Source: Cycas panzhihuaensis (lineage: Eukaryota > Cycadophyta). From it: 64,000 bases of DNA. Shown one piece after another: positions 43,777 to 53,794 of the stretch (positions are counted from its first letter, which is position 1; the number at the start of each line of letters is the position of its first letter). The stretch is from contig CM041465.1 in the NCBI GenBank assembly GCA_023213395.1, positions 225,563,741 to 225,627,740 on the forward strand. The letters are read 5' to 3'. Below the pieces are notes generated by a model. That model had not been told where the DNA came from. It searched no databases and saw nothing but the letters and a program-made list of their open reading frames with translations. The position numbers and the translations under genes were made by a program.

Positions 43777-45560
43777 ATGGTATGGCAGAATTTAAATAAC
43801 AAAATTGAGATAGAACCAATGCAGCTTTTAAAGATGAAGGGTTTGGTGACAAAAGGAATTCCAAAGATTAATAGAATGGCACAGATACATATCAACTTAC
43901 ACGAAGGTAATGACGATAAGATTAGGCATGAATGGTGGGATATGCTAAATGATGACCAAAGGAAGGTAATTTTGACAAAAGTAGGATTTTCTCAATATGT
44001 GTAGGTTGAACTATTTCCACCTACAACTCATTTCTTGACAGACATGATCCAACTGATAGCCCAATAACCAAACATTTTAGATACATCAACCTAAGCAATT
44101 GTGGATATTTTAGGTTTAGCTGAGATAGGTAGAATGGTACCCAGGGATAAGAGAATTCCTTGGGAGAAGGCATCAGAGGAATTAGGTGCCTAGGTTATAG
44201 ATGTATCCACCTTAGGAATTCAGATTGCTGGCATCGCAGATAGATTGACATGTTGGGTAGTATATTTTTTATTCACAAGAGTAATATTGAACAAAAAAAA
44301 AGTTTGTACCCACAGAAATGAGGATAACTTTCTTGCAGGTAGCATGTAGAGTAAGGTTTAATTAGGCAGTGTTTCTTAGAGGGAAGATTCTAGAAAAACT
44401 GGCCAATATTAAAATGAAATCTTAATCAACTATATTTTATCATTAGAGCTTGTTTCAAGCCTTATCATACTCTTAGTGTCTAATGATTACACTGCCAGAT
44501 AGGAAGCAAGCAGAGGCAATAATGATGACCTGGATAATTCATTTCAAGTATAAAGGGGAGACATGGTGAAGAGAGTTACAGGAAAAAGTAAAGGATTTTT
44601 TCTCGCAAAAAGCTTAGGCAGGAATTCCTTAGAAGACACTAATAGAAGATAAAGGTAAGAAGTGATAGTGGGAAGAGATGACCCTGCAGAAGAAGGAAGA
44701 GGAGGAAAAAAGGAGCAGAAAAAAGGAGAAATTAGAAAAGGGAAATAAAAAATGAGAAGTGTGTTAGTGAAGGAGGAAGTCCTAAGGCAACAACCAGCTG
44801 AGTAAGCTAAGAAAATTCATAATACTGAAGAATTAGTGACAGAGGAGAAAGATAGCTACAGAAAAGGTAAAGAAGGAAATATTGAATAGTTAACCAACCG
44901 AGGTCAACTTTGACTTTAACAATGAAGAACTAATAGAAGAAGGAATTGACCCAATGGAGTGTCAACCACATAATGTGGCACATTTGAAAGTTTCATTTCT
45001 GGCAAAAGTTATCTGGTACCTGGTGACTAAATTGGAGATAAGGAATAAGAGAACCCCTTTGGATATGCAGAGAATTTAAAAGATAGAAGACCAGTTAGTA
45101 GCTTGCAAAGTGAAACTAGATTTTTTAATGAAGTTCATCATGTATTGGGTGGGTGACACCTATTGAGTGGAGCATTTGGTACCAGCCTTCAATGCCTTGT
45201 TTGGAGAACAAATTCCACCTCACTTGGAGAAGGTAATTCAGAAGTTGAGTGCTTGGATTATGTATATTCGGGAGGATGCAGAGCATGTAAACCACTTCTG
45301 GTTTATGATCAAATCCATGTGAGAGGATATACTCTCTGTGGAGACACGGAAGCATGAGTTGGAGGAAGAAATTAAACAAATGCATTCTGGAGAGAAGTTG
45401 ATAATAGCTCATTTACAAGCATTGCATAATATAGTAATCTTATATGACCATTATAAGAAATAAGGAATAACTCCACCTTGTATAGTATATAGACCTGATT
45501 TGCAGAAAATTTAAGTTAAAATGGAGAGGATTAAAAAGGATAGAGAAGGTTGAATAGCTA
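43777..45560 (+). pseudogene. Extra ORF after pol in G2, conserved with G1, function unknown
   Basis: Opens with MVWQNLNNKIEIEP at 43777. The block IHINLHEGNDDKIRHEWWDM then VGFSQYV ends at a TAG at 44002. Past it the frame stays readable: FPPTTHFLTDMIQLIAQ, PNILDTST, LGLAEIGRMVPRDKRIPWEK, then IAGIADRLTC to a frameshift in the A tract near 44296. After that come FVPTEMRITFLQVACRV, a Lys/Glu-rich middle (44640-44760), FNNEELIEEGIDPMECQ, and a C-terminal part with VEHLVPAFNALFGEQIPPHL and SVETRKHELEEEIKQMHS (45160-45400), probably coiled coil. All stops seen are single changes. No membrane segment, signal peptide or catalytic motif is seen, and it is not an envelope-like gene on this evidence. 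Confidence 0.7.
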
Positions 45561-45621
45561 CGTTTTCTTCATTCTTTCTTATAATGTGACCTCACAAGTA
45601 ATAATACTTATAAGTTTTGTG

Positions 45622-45631
45622 AAGGGAGAGA
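45622..45631 (+). other. G2 polypurine tract
   Basis: AAGGGAGAGA directly before the 3' LTR. Confidence 0.8.
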
Positions 45632-45990
45632 TGTGTGAAGGTAGTTAAGTTGTAACCTTTTGTTATATCTATAGTGATTGCAGCTAACTCAGATCATAGT
45701 AGGTATAAATATTAGGAGGAAAGGATGTAAAAGATAGTAGTTATTTTTGACAAATGGTCATGGCCATTAGATGCTACCATACGTAAGGAGGTCTGCCATA
45801 ATTATGTATTGTTGTAAGCCATTATGTGTGTACTTTTATAGGTTAGCTCTGGTTGTGAGAGAACTAGAGCAACCCATCATAATGTAATGACTATGGTTTT
45901 TGTTCTCCCATATATTGTTGCGCAATAATGAATGTTACAACTATTTGATTATTGTGCTTGTTCCATATGTGATTCTAGATACTGCACATA
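45632..45990 (+). repeat. G2 3' LTR
   Basis: 359 bp, TGTGTGAAGG to CTGCACATA, paired with 36402-36760. Confidence 0.93.
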
Positions 45991-45995
45991 ATGAG

Positions 45996-46384
45996 CTCTT
46001 ACAATATTTCAGAATGAGTGATTACAAACTTTTGCCTATACTTATAAAAACCAGAACTAAACTAACTTTGGATGAATAAAGCAAACCTGCCAATCCCACT
46101 CTTTACAGATAACTTATGGGGAGTTTGGTTTACCTTACTCATAATTGCCCTGATATCTCATATATAGTTGAGATTTGTTCAAGGTTTATGTCTTAGCCTA
46201 AGATGTCACATTGGAATGCTACAATTAGAATTCTTTAATATATTCACGACACCTTATAGTATGACTTAACTACAACCAAGTTGAAACTCTTGTTCTAGAA
46301 GGATTCATTGATGCAAATTGTATTGGTGGCTAGGATACCCACCACTTTACTCTATATTACTTTTTTGACCTAAACTTAGCTATT
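45996..46384 (+). pseudogene. C1 region between RT and RNase H
   Basis: The C1 reading resumes after G2. The conserved copia block appears as LMGSLVYLTHNCPDISYIVE, from the usual GSLMYLT.TRPDI.Y.V, then HWNATIRILxYIHDTL, a standard copia block. It ends at 46384, where C2 inserted with target copy CTATT (46380-46384), and resumes at 52706. Together they cover the connection and RNase H start. Confidence 0.82.
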
Positions 46385-46773
46385 TATTAAATACTTTAAG
46401 ATCTAATAAATCATGCGCTCTGATCAATATATTAAGCAAAATAATTAAACTATGTAATAAAATAAGTGATATATATAAGAACAACTCAACTGAATAAAGT
46501 ACATGTGAATTTGTCACCACGTAGAACTCTATTTGGGCAAAGCTTCTGCATTAGTCATAATCCAATGTATAATAAAATGGTGTGGGGCTTAATTTATAAG
46601 CAACTCATTATTTTTTTGAGAGATACAATAGGCCAACTAAGCAGCAATGAGATAAACTTGACTAGTTTATATAATAATATTAAATCACGATAAAGGGTCA
46701 TCTTAACATTACATAATATACATAAATTACATGAAATATAAGAAATAATGGGTACTATTATATGGTTTTAACA
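46385..46773 (-). repeat. C2 3' LTR
   Basis: 389 bp, paired with 52313-52700. It starts TATTAAATAC and ends TTTTAACA. Confidence 0.92.
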
Positions 46774-46782
46774 CCCTCCCTT
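46774..46782 (-). other. C2 polypurine tract
   Basis: Minus strand AAGGGAGGG adjoining the 3' LTR. Confidence 0.85.
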
Positions 46783-46789
46783 AATAGTA

Positions 46790-47280
46790 GCTTCATTTCT
46801 TCTAATGTCAAGGTTGTGTCTAAACCATTCAAACTTCAATTTACCAAGTGCTTTGGTGAAGATGTCTATAACGTAGTTTTCAGTTGGATGGTAGATGAGA
46901 TCAACTTCTCTGTTCTAGAAATGCTCATAGATAAAGTGGTGATGGACCTTAATGTGCTTGGTTCTAGCATGGAATACATGATTCTTCATCATTTTCAACA
47001 CATTTTAATAATCATAATAAAAGACAGTTGTGTATATTGTTATAGTCCAAGTTCGATGAGAATCTTTCTAATCCAAATCAACTTGGTTATAGCATGGATA
47101 ACTACTTTGTATTCTACTTTAGTGGAGGAAAGGATAATATTTGGCTACTTCTTATAACTCCACAAGACTACAATTGAGTTCATATCAAAGCAATAACCTA
47201 ATGTTGAGTGGCAACATGCCTAATTGACATCTGTATGTCCCTTCAAGATAAGGGAGTTAGTTTGGTTGTATTCAAGGCCA
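46790..47280 (-). pseudogene. C2 RNase H
   Basis: C-terminal RNase H of copia. The minus-strand reading begins near 47280 with the SGY-like block, passes the SKKQ..VALSSTEAEY block region (47100-47160) and ends with IFTKALGKLKFERF near 46830-46860, followed by a terminal Cys and stop just before the PPT. It matches the C1 C-terminal end (IFTKVLGKSKFERF at about 53010-53060) closely, so C1 and C2 are related copia elements. Several stops. Confidence 0.75.
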
Positions 47281-48420
47281 AACTCATGTGTGCTATGGAT
47301 ATATTTGAGAATCCTGGTAGCAACTTTTTAATGGGATGCTTTTGGTTATAACATATACCTGGAGTAGATCCCTTCTACATATAAGATATCCAGATGAGTA
47401 TATATGAGATAAATGAGCCTCTTTACTAACTACCAATACAAAGTAGGATCAAAAGGCTTTCCTTGTTCATCAAAGTTTGGCTTAGTTCCTGTCTCCATAG
47501 GAATTGATGTTGGCTTGCATTTTATCATCATGAATCTTTCTAAGAGCTCATTGGTATACTTTATTTAAGTGAAGATGTGTCTTGATTTTTACCAAACTTT
47601 AATTCTAAGGAAGTAGTGGAGGAACCCAAGATCTATTATCTCAAAGTTGCTTTTTAATTTTGATTAAAGCCAAGCAATGCCATCTATGTCATTGCCAATG
47701 ATCACAAGATCGTCCATATAGAGAATAATGATTATGATCAAATGATCTCTAACCCAAATGTAGAGGTTAGGTTTAGAAGGTGAACAATTGAATCCATACT
47801 CATTAAGAAAAGTATCAATATTTGCATACCAGGTATGTGATGCCTATTTGAGTCTATAAAGGACTTTCTTAAGCCTGTATATTACATGTTCTTATCCTAG
47901 AACAATATAGCTAGGGGATTATTTCAAGAAAACCTCTTCTTGGAGCTCTCCATTGAGGAAAGCACTCTTCACATCCATTTAGTAAATATACCATCTGAAC
48001 TAGGCTATTAAGGACACCACTAAATAGAATGTCGTCATGTTGGTGACTGATGCAAAGGTCTCATCATAATCAATCCCCTCTTGTTGGTTGAAATCTCTTA
48101 CTATAAGGTGAGCTTTATGATGCTCTATGGTGTCATCTGCATAAAATTTTATCTTGTATATCTATCTATAATCAATTACTTTCTTTCTAGATGATAATTC
48201 AATAAGCTCCCAAGTGTCAATTTTAATGATAGAATTTATTTCTTTATCCATAGCTACTTTCCATGTTTGGTCTTTGACTGTCTTCTCAAATATGAAAGGC
48301 TCAAGTGTTTCAATGACACATGCCATTAAGGTAAAATTTGTAGAGTGTCTTATTTTAAAAAGCCTTTTTATAGCTTTGGGAGGAGGAGGAGCATCCTTTA
48401 AGAGCTATTGTACCCACTTA
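47281..48420 (-). pseudogene. C2 reverse transcriptase
   Basis: Copia RT on the minus strand. It shows the opening with a TWELIE-like block near 48200, the YKAHLIVRDFNQQEGIDYDE-type block near 48070-48110, the MDVKSAFLNGELQEE block near 47940-47980, and a YxDD-like catalytic region near 47715-47735 (reading IILYMDDLVII). The remainder leads to RNase H. The frame is broken at several places. Identification rests on order and on those blocks, all read by eye on the complement. Confidence 0.72.
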
Positions 48421-48429
48421 GAAGGTGGT

Positions 48430-49545
48430 TGAATGCTAATGGCTTCTACTTAAAGGTCATTAACTAAAATTGGAAGCAAGGTTATGTTTACTTAAGTTGT
48501 TGATGTAGATGCTGCTAGAATCAATGAAGCACTTGAAGTGTAGAATGAGGTTGGTACTGGTGGCCCTAGAATTTCTCTAAGAGTCACTTGAGATGTACTA
48601 ACTTCTCATGCTATTACAATCTGAGGTTAAGGTAGAGATAAGTCCTGTGAATCTTCTATAAATATTACATTCTGTGTGGTGTAAACTTGGTTTCCAACTG
48701 TGTTAAATACTTTATAGGCTTTGCAACTAGTACATAACTAAGGAAGATACATTTCAAGCTTTTGTCATTAAGTTTCTTTCTATTGTCCTTTAGAACATGT
48801 TTATATGATATGCATCCAAAGATCTTTAAGTGTGTTACTGATGGTTTCAGACTTGACCAAGCTTTTTTAGGAGTAATAGTCCTAATCGTAACTATGGGAC
48901 TTATGTTGGTTAGGTATGCAGTTGTGGCTATGGCATCAACCCAAAATCTAGTGGTAAGATTTGCAGCACTAAGCATGGATTTTCCTTTATTTATCAATGT
49001 CTAATTTATTCTTTCAGCTACACCATTTTGTTGAGGTGTGTGGGGAGTTAAAAATTGATGTTAGATTCCATATTCCTTATAAAAAATGTCGAATTGATTA
49101 GAAATATACTCACCACAATTATCATATCTAAGGGTCTTGATTGTCATTCTACTTTCATTTTCTATAACAACTTTTAACTTTTTAAATTTATTTAAGGCTT
49201 GATACTTATTTATCAAGAAACATGCCTATATTTTTCTTGAGAAGTCATCTACGAATGCGATGAAATACTAACTTCCATTGAGTGATTGGTTGGGCATGGG
49301 CCTACAAATATCTGAGTGGACCAACTCTAATGGTGCTAAAGCTCTCTATGGATTCTTGGAAGGAAATTTTTCTCTTTGTTGCTTTCCCTTTAGGCAAGTC
49401 TCACATATGTTGTTGTATCTCTTAATTTTAAGTAAACCATGTACCATTTGAAGCCTAGACATGAAGTTTAAGCTTTGTATATTTAAATGACCTAGGTGTT
49501 GATGCCATAGTTGGTCTTTACAACTATTTGAGGTGATAATATCAG
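48430..49545 (-). pseudogene. C2 integrase
   Basis: Copia integrase. In order on the minus strand: the zinc region LWHQHLGHLNIQSLNFMSRL and CETCLKGKQQREKF (about 49530-49370); the core with LVHSDICRPMPNQSLN and YFIAFVDDFSRK (49330-49225), LRYDNCGEYIS (49130) and FLTPHTPQQNGVAERIN (49010-49060); then the open piece 48997-48665 with LINKGKSMLSAANLTTRFW, TNISPIVTIRTITPKKAW, HLKIFGCISYKHV and KLNDKSLKCIFLSY. This is the best-preserved part of C2. The LRSDNGGEY block has changed to RYDNCGEY. The D,D,E triad is otherwise visible. Confidence 0.88.
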
Positions 49546-50060
49546 TTGAATATGAGCATTCACCTAGTTCTTATATGCAAGGGGAATCTTCATTAATTAC
49601 ATCCTCCCCCTTATCAATTTGAGCTGTGTTAGCCATTGTCTAGGATTTATTTTGTGGAGTAGTGGTAAGAGGGACACCATCTAGCCTATATAAGCTACCA
49701 TCTTCATGTTCTATGGCCACAAGTTTGCCTATTACATGATCTGTAATTCTATAAATATCCTAGCTAAAGAGGACATCTAAATTTTACTTGTCCATTTGGC
49801 TAATAAAGAGCAGGTTCATCTTCATTCTAGGTACCAAGAACACATTGTTGATGTGGTGCCTAATGTTGGAGTCCTTCAATGCTATTAGAGCCCTACCAAT
49901 TTTGGTCATATCATAAGTCAAATTATCCCCGAATATGATAGTTTGAGTATTGATTGGGTGGATCTCTTTTAATATATTTTATGAACTAGTCATGTATCTT
50001 GTTGTACTTGAGTTAAGGAGCTAAGTGTTCTCATCAAGTTGAGAAGAAAGTACTATAAAG
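49546..50060 (-). pseudogene. C2 protease and pre-integrase
   Basis: Aspartic protease of copia. The active site at 50000-50014 reads N-S-S-T-T within LLNSSTTRYMT. Copia elements have LDSGATRHMT, so Asp, Gly, Ala and His have become Asn, Ser, Thr and Tyr, each explainable by a single C:G to T:A transition (GAY-AAY, GGT-AGT, GCA-ACA, CAY-TAY). It continues with TIIFGDNLTYDMTKIGRALI, HHINNVFLVPRMKMNLLFIS and KLVAIEHEDGSLYRLDGVPL, then the pre-integrase stretch. The gene is dead at the active site. Confidence 0.85.
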
Positions 50061-50099
50061 AATAGGTTATAAGAGGAGGAGTCATGATTATCTACCCCA

Positions 50100-50480
50100 T
50101 TACCTCGTTGTTATTTATTGTTCTACTAGTTCCTTTAATTTTTGTCAGGAAACTGCTACATGTTCTGAGGTCTTTGTCATTGAGTGGGTCTAGGATTCTA
50201 ATTCTATTAGTAGAATTGGCCTTATGGTTGGAATAATGGCCCTCCTTGTGGATGGTAAGGGCCTCCTTTCTATTGAATAGGGCCTCCTTGTTAGAAATAG
50301 AGACCTCCTTATTGTGGAAAAGGGGCTCCTTATAGAGGGCATGGTTTTCCTTATTGATATCCTTGTCTCTGTTAAGGATAATTAGAATCTCCTTGTTGAT
50401 ATGAGGGTGCTCTTTATTAGTAGATTGGGGCTAGTTGTTAATAATATAACCCATATGATTGGCTCTCTTGGTTATGAAAG
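50100..50480 (-). pseudogene. C2 gag C-terminal Gln/Gly/Pro-rich tail
   Basis: In one minus-strand frame the segment reads as repeats of xQGGP and xxGAPFP, for example KGGPYHPQGGPLFQP near 50215-50260, with about a dozen TAA and TAG codons, nearly all at positions where Gln fits the repeat (CAA/CAG). A second frame through the same DNA reads NKEA-type repeats and is open longer, but it looks like a shadow. No clear CCHC zinc knuckle was found. I read it as a low-complexity RNA-binding tail of gag. Confidence 0.6.
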
Positions 50481-50499
50481 AGTTATAAATCAACTTGTC

Positions 50500-51416
50500 A
50501 TCTTCTGCATTCAATATTTTGATGTGTAGTTTTTCCATAGTAGAGATAAGTGATATTTGGTCTACCCTACTAGTTCTTTTAAGGTTATACCTATGGTTGG
50601 TACTAAGATTGTTGAGGCTACTAATTTAGACAGGAGGAGGAGATGCCAACTAGTTGTTACTATTGTTGAATTGGCTACTGATGTGGCCCTTAAGATATGG
50701 TAAGAGAGTTTAGTTATTGATCTAGATCTTGTTGTTGATTAAGTTATTGAGTTGCTTTATTGATAGTCTTGCCATTTTCTGAATTATGGGTTACAAAGAT
50801 AAGAGCTGAGTTAGATGTAGGTGTTACCCCGAGTTGGTTAAGTATGTTCTCCTCTTATAATAAGAGCCCCTCAAAGGTTATGAAGTTTATTTTGGAATAA
50901 TTATCATGTAATTTAGAGATAAATGAGTTATATTCTATGGGAATGATGTTTATAATACTAGATATTAAATTATAGTATGAAGATAGTTCACCAAGGATTA
51001 TAAGTTGGTTCCTAATTGTTTTAACTTCGATCAAGTGGTTTATAATATTTCCAACAAAAAACATTACAAAAAAGTGAGCTTTAAGGGTTAGTGATCTAGA
51101 TTTATCCTTTCTCTCATAGAAGGCATAAAGTATGGTCTTGAATATTTTGGTCCACTCAGTCTTCGATAACCAAGTGGAGGAAGGATAGGGTAATATTGTC
51201 ATTAGCTTTGAAGTTAGTTAAGGCTATGAGATTAAGTGGAATTATTATAGTAGGATCATCGGGATCTTTTGTTAGCATAGGAAGGGGTATGTTCCCATTG
51301 ACATAGGCCCAAAATTCATTCATTACAAATAAGCTTTTAACTTATTTTCTCCATGGTGTAAAGTTGTTAATACCATTTAGTTTAATGTTATTGGAAGGTA
51401 GCATTTGTGATGCCAT
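50500..51416 (-). pseudogene. C2 gag (capsid)
   Basis: Start ATG at 51416 (MASQMLPSNNIKLNGINNFT), then PWRK with a TAG at the following Trp, FVMNEFWAYVNGNIPLPMLT (close to the C1 gag block EFWDYVSSDIPKPPLTL). The best open piece, 51202-50855, holds the middle of the capsid with LILYAFYERKDKSRSLTLKA-like and IINIIPIEYNSFISKL blocks, the LP.SY.. pattern of copia gag (UBN2 type). It runs on, worn, to about 50500. Stops at Trp and Gln codons dominate. Confidence 0.78.
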
Positions 51417-52300
51417 GATTCTAAACTTTTTTTTGTTTTATTTTCATGTCTTTTAAAGGTTGTGTAATTGGGTACTAATCTATCTATGAGGCTATAAAAC
51501 TAGAATTCTAAAATTTAAGGGTCTTCAAAAAAGTTCTAAGTTACTATCCCATCTAGTAGCGCCTACCTATAAGTGGTAAACTAGGGATTCTCTATATCAA
51601 TATATGACCTCAAAGGCTTGATATACCTTAGTATGTAGTTATAAAAAATGTCTAGGACCCTCCTTGATTTATTTTCCTATGTGCACTAGACTTATACCTG
51701 ACGACAGATCTGGCGGTGAGAATTTATATAACCAAGGCACTCACCCCCTTTAGGTCTAACTTGGTCTCCAAACTTTAAACGGTAAGGGTCTACACCTCAG
51801 TTTATCACCTAATACATCTTATAACTAATGGTTTTCTTAACAAATTAGAGTACACTAATGATGTGTATAGGGTGGTAACTTCAAGAGTCATAATCATTCC
51901 CCTTATAAGGTTAGACATTGGAGATTTAATTTGAAAATTATCTTTTAATATAAAAGATTACTTTTATGGTAAAATTTTTACAAGCACAAGGTTCCTTTTA
52001 TGTAAAAAACTAAAATAAATATGAAAATAAAGTAAATAAAAAAGTAAAGGTAGATTTAGAGTGCTTTTTGATGGGTCAAGCTTAAGAGAGAATTATGTTA
52101 ACCTTCTAAGAGCAACACCTACATAAGAAACAACACGATGCACTTATTAGCCTTTAAAAAAATAGAATTAGATAGCTTAACAAATATTATCTACATCCTA
52201 AAGTAACATAAGAACTTTAAAGAAACTAAAATAAGTCTTTAAAATTTGAGAAGCAATAATTAATATTGCACTAATAAAACACTAAATCAAAGAACAAATG

Positions 52301-52312
52301 GCTTTGATACCA
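52301..52312 (-). other. C2 primer-binding site
   Basis: Minus strand TGGTATCAAAGC directly adjoining the 5' LTR, one base from TGGTATCAGAGC. Confidence 0.9.
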
Positions 52313-52700
52313 CATTATATATTTCAAGATTTAAGAAATCATGTGCTTTGATTAATATATTAAGTAAAATAATTAAACTATGCAATAAAACAAGAGATAT
52401 ATGCAAGAACCACTTAAATGAATAAAGTACAAGTGAATGTCACCATGTAGAGCTCTATTTGGGTAGAGCTTTTACATTAATCACAATCCAATGTATAATA
52501 CAATGGTGCATGGCTTAATTTATAGGCAACCTGCCAATATTTTGAGAGATACAATAGGCCAACTAATCAACAAATCAGGTGAACCCAATCAATTTATATA
52601 ATAACATTAAATTACAATAAAGGGTTGCCCTAACATTACACAATATATGTAAATTATATGAAATATAAGAAATAATAGGTGTTATTACATGGTTTTAACA
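52313..52700 (-). repeat. C2 5' LTR
   Basis: 388 bp, CATTATATATTTC to GGTTTTAACA, paired with 46385-46773. Confidence 0.92.
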
Positions 52701-52705
52701 CTATT

Positions 52706-53092
52706 ACTTCTTAGAATTGTAAGAAACAACCTAATGTTACTTTATCGTCCACAGAAATAGAATATAAAGAAATTATTTATGCAACTATTAAAGTGATCTA
52801 GCTACATAAGATTCTTATTGAAATTGGTCTTTAATAAACTCAAGCTACTCTCATGTACTATGACAATCAAAGTGTATTGAAGATGACAAAGAATCTTGTT
52901 TTTTATGCAAGAACAAATCACATAATGGTCTATCATCATTTCATCCGTGAACATGTTCAAGATAAAGAAATTGATCTTGTATACAAATTGACTAAAGATC
53001 AAGTTGCAGATATCTTTACCAAAGTACTTGGCAAATCAAAGTTTGAAAGGTTTTGGCACAACCTCAATGTTAAGATTAATGAAGTTGTCATT
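52706..53092 (+). pseudogene. C1 RNase H
   Basis: C-terminal RNase H of C1. The reading resumes after C2 in frame with TSxNCKKQPNVTLSSTEIEY, the copia block SW.SKKQ..VALSSTEAEY (Trp is a TAG). The open part 52853-53107 has MYYDNQSVLKMTKNLVFYAR, TNHIMVYHHFIREHVQDKEI and QVADIFTKVLGKSKFERFWH, ending RGC and stop at the PPT. Nearly intact over its last 84 codons. C2 ends in the same way. Confidence 0.88.
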
Positions 53093-53101
53093 AAGAGAGG
53101 A
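53093..53101 (+). other. C1 polypurine tract
   Basis: AAGAGAGGA directly upstream of the 3' LTR. Confidence 0.8.
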
Positions 53102-53621
53102 TGTTAAAATAATGACTCCTTCATGTACTCTTTTGTAAAGTTAGTCATATTACTCAAATAAAGTGCAATTGTAACTCAAGTAATGACTTAAAGTTATAAT
53201 TCTTAGTTGAGGGTCATCACCCTATTTTAAGCCTCATAATTGACTAATAAGACTTATGTAATATGAGGTCTAATTAGGTAAAAGTATGTGAGGTCCAATC
53301 CACATCTAACTATTGTAAAGTAATAGATATCAAGCTCTCTATAAATTAATGCCATACTTACACTCATAAAAAAAAGGTGAGAATGTTTTTTATGAGAGTC
53401 TAAACCATACTAGAGTTCTATATTGGTCATTAATTGATTTGATCTATTTATTCTTATGGATTAGAGTTAATTTCTAATCATATATTCATATCATATCTTG
53501 TGCTTATTTAATATGTGCTTGATATGCTTTGTTTATTGATGAGTTTATTACATGCTAGTTAAGAGAATAAAGACCCTGTTAAAGTTATTTTTTATTAGTT
53601 AGATTAATTCTAACTCCATCA
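53102..53621 (+). repeat. C1 3' LTR
   Basis: 520 bp, TGTTAAAATA to CTCCATCA, paired with 8907-9409. TTCTG follows as the right target copy. Confidence 0.92.
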
Positions 53622-53626
53622 TTCTG

Positions 53627-53794
53627 TACCACCCACTAATATTTAGATGCATACCATAGAACATGGCTATGTCTTCCTCCTCACTTATACCTAAACTTAT
53701 TATATTTATACTTATGAAATGACTCCTTGTAATGACCTTTCAACTACTTGATTCAACTAATCATTTGTTGGTATTTTATAACATGACACACACA
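53627..53794 (-). repeat. G3 5' LTR, outer part
   Basis: Sequence between the C1 target copy and the point where copia (C3) coding resumes. On the minus strand it starts TGTGTGTC and has a TATA box (AAGTATAAATATAATAAG) near 53700. Together with 8669-8906 this gives an LTR of about 406 bp, within the G1/G2 range (359-490). The end at 53794 is inferred from the TG and from loss of the C3 reading. Confidence 0.5.

Larger units (their letters stand above)
36402..45990 (+). mobile_element. Ty3/gypsy element G2
   Basis: LTRs of 359 bp each (36402-36760, 45632-45990) and a perfect target duplication ATGAG (36397-36401, 45991-45995). Length is 9589 bp. By hand the LTRs differ at about 53 of 359 sites, so it is clearly older than N1. 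Gene order on the plus strand is leader ORF, gag, three zinc knuckles, protease, RT, RNase H, integrase, poly-Lys tail, tandem array, extra ORF, PPT, 3' LTR, the same as in G1. The LTRs of G1 and G2 differ in length and sequence, but coding parts align throughout. Confidence 0.93.
46385..52700 (-). mobile_element. Ty1/copia element C2
   Basis: LTRs of 389 and 388 bp (46385-46773, 52313-52700), TGGTATCAAAGC PBS (52301-52312, minus), PPT at 46774-46782 and perfect target duplication CTATT (46380-46384, 52701-52705). Length is 6316 bp. Minus-strand order: gag, Gln/Gly-rich tail, protease, integrase, RT, RNase H. It is inserted in the RNase H region of C1. Decay is strongly transition-biased. Confidence 0.93.
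8907..53621 (+). mobile_element. Ty1/copia element C1, expanded to 44.7 kb by nested insertions
   Basis: The main host element of the window. LTRs of 503 bp (8907-9409) and 520 bp (53102-53621) are clearly alike, with a 12-bp GATGAGTTTATT-type difference near the end of the 3' copy. The TSD is TTCTA (8902-8906) against TTCTG (53622-53626). Gene order on the plus strand is gag, protease, integrase, RT, RNase H, which is diagnostic of Ty1/copia. The coding reading is continuous across each insertion when the inserted elements are skipped. Inserts are G1 at 12914-28132, a LINE at 28246-34610, G2 at 36402-45990 and C2 at 46385-52700. What remains is about 7.2 kb. Confidence 0.9.

Noticed and set aside
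43777-45560. Extra ORF as an envelope gene
   Set aside because: No signal peptide or membrane segment can be seen in either G1 or G2 copy; position alone is not enough.
48762-49004. Plus-strand 80-codon frame with hydrophobic content
   Set aside because: Lies opposite the well-preserved C2 integrase.
50150-50460. NKEA-type peptide repeat as the true C2 gag frame
   Set aside because: The QGGP frame fits copia gag composition better and its stops fall at Gln codons; kept only as an alternative.
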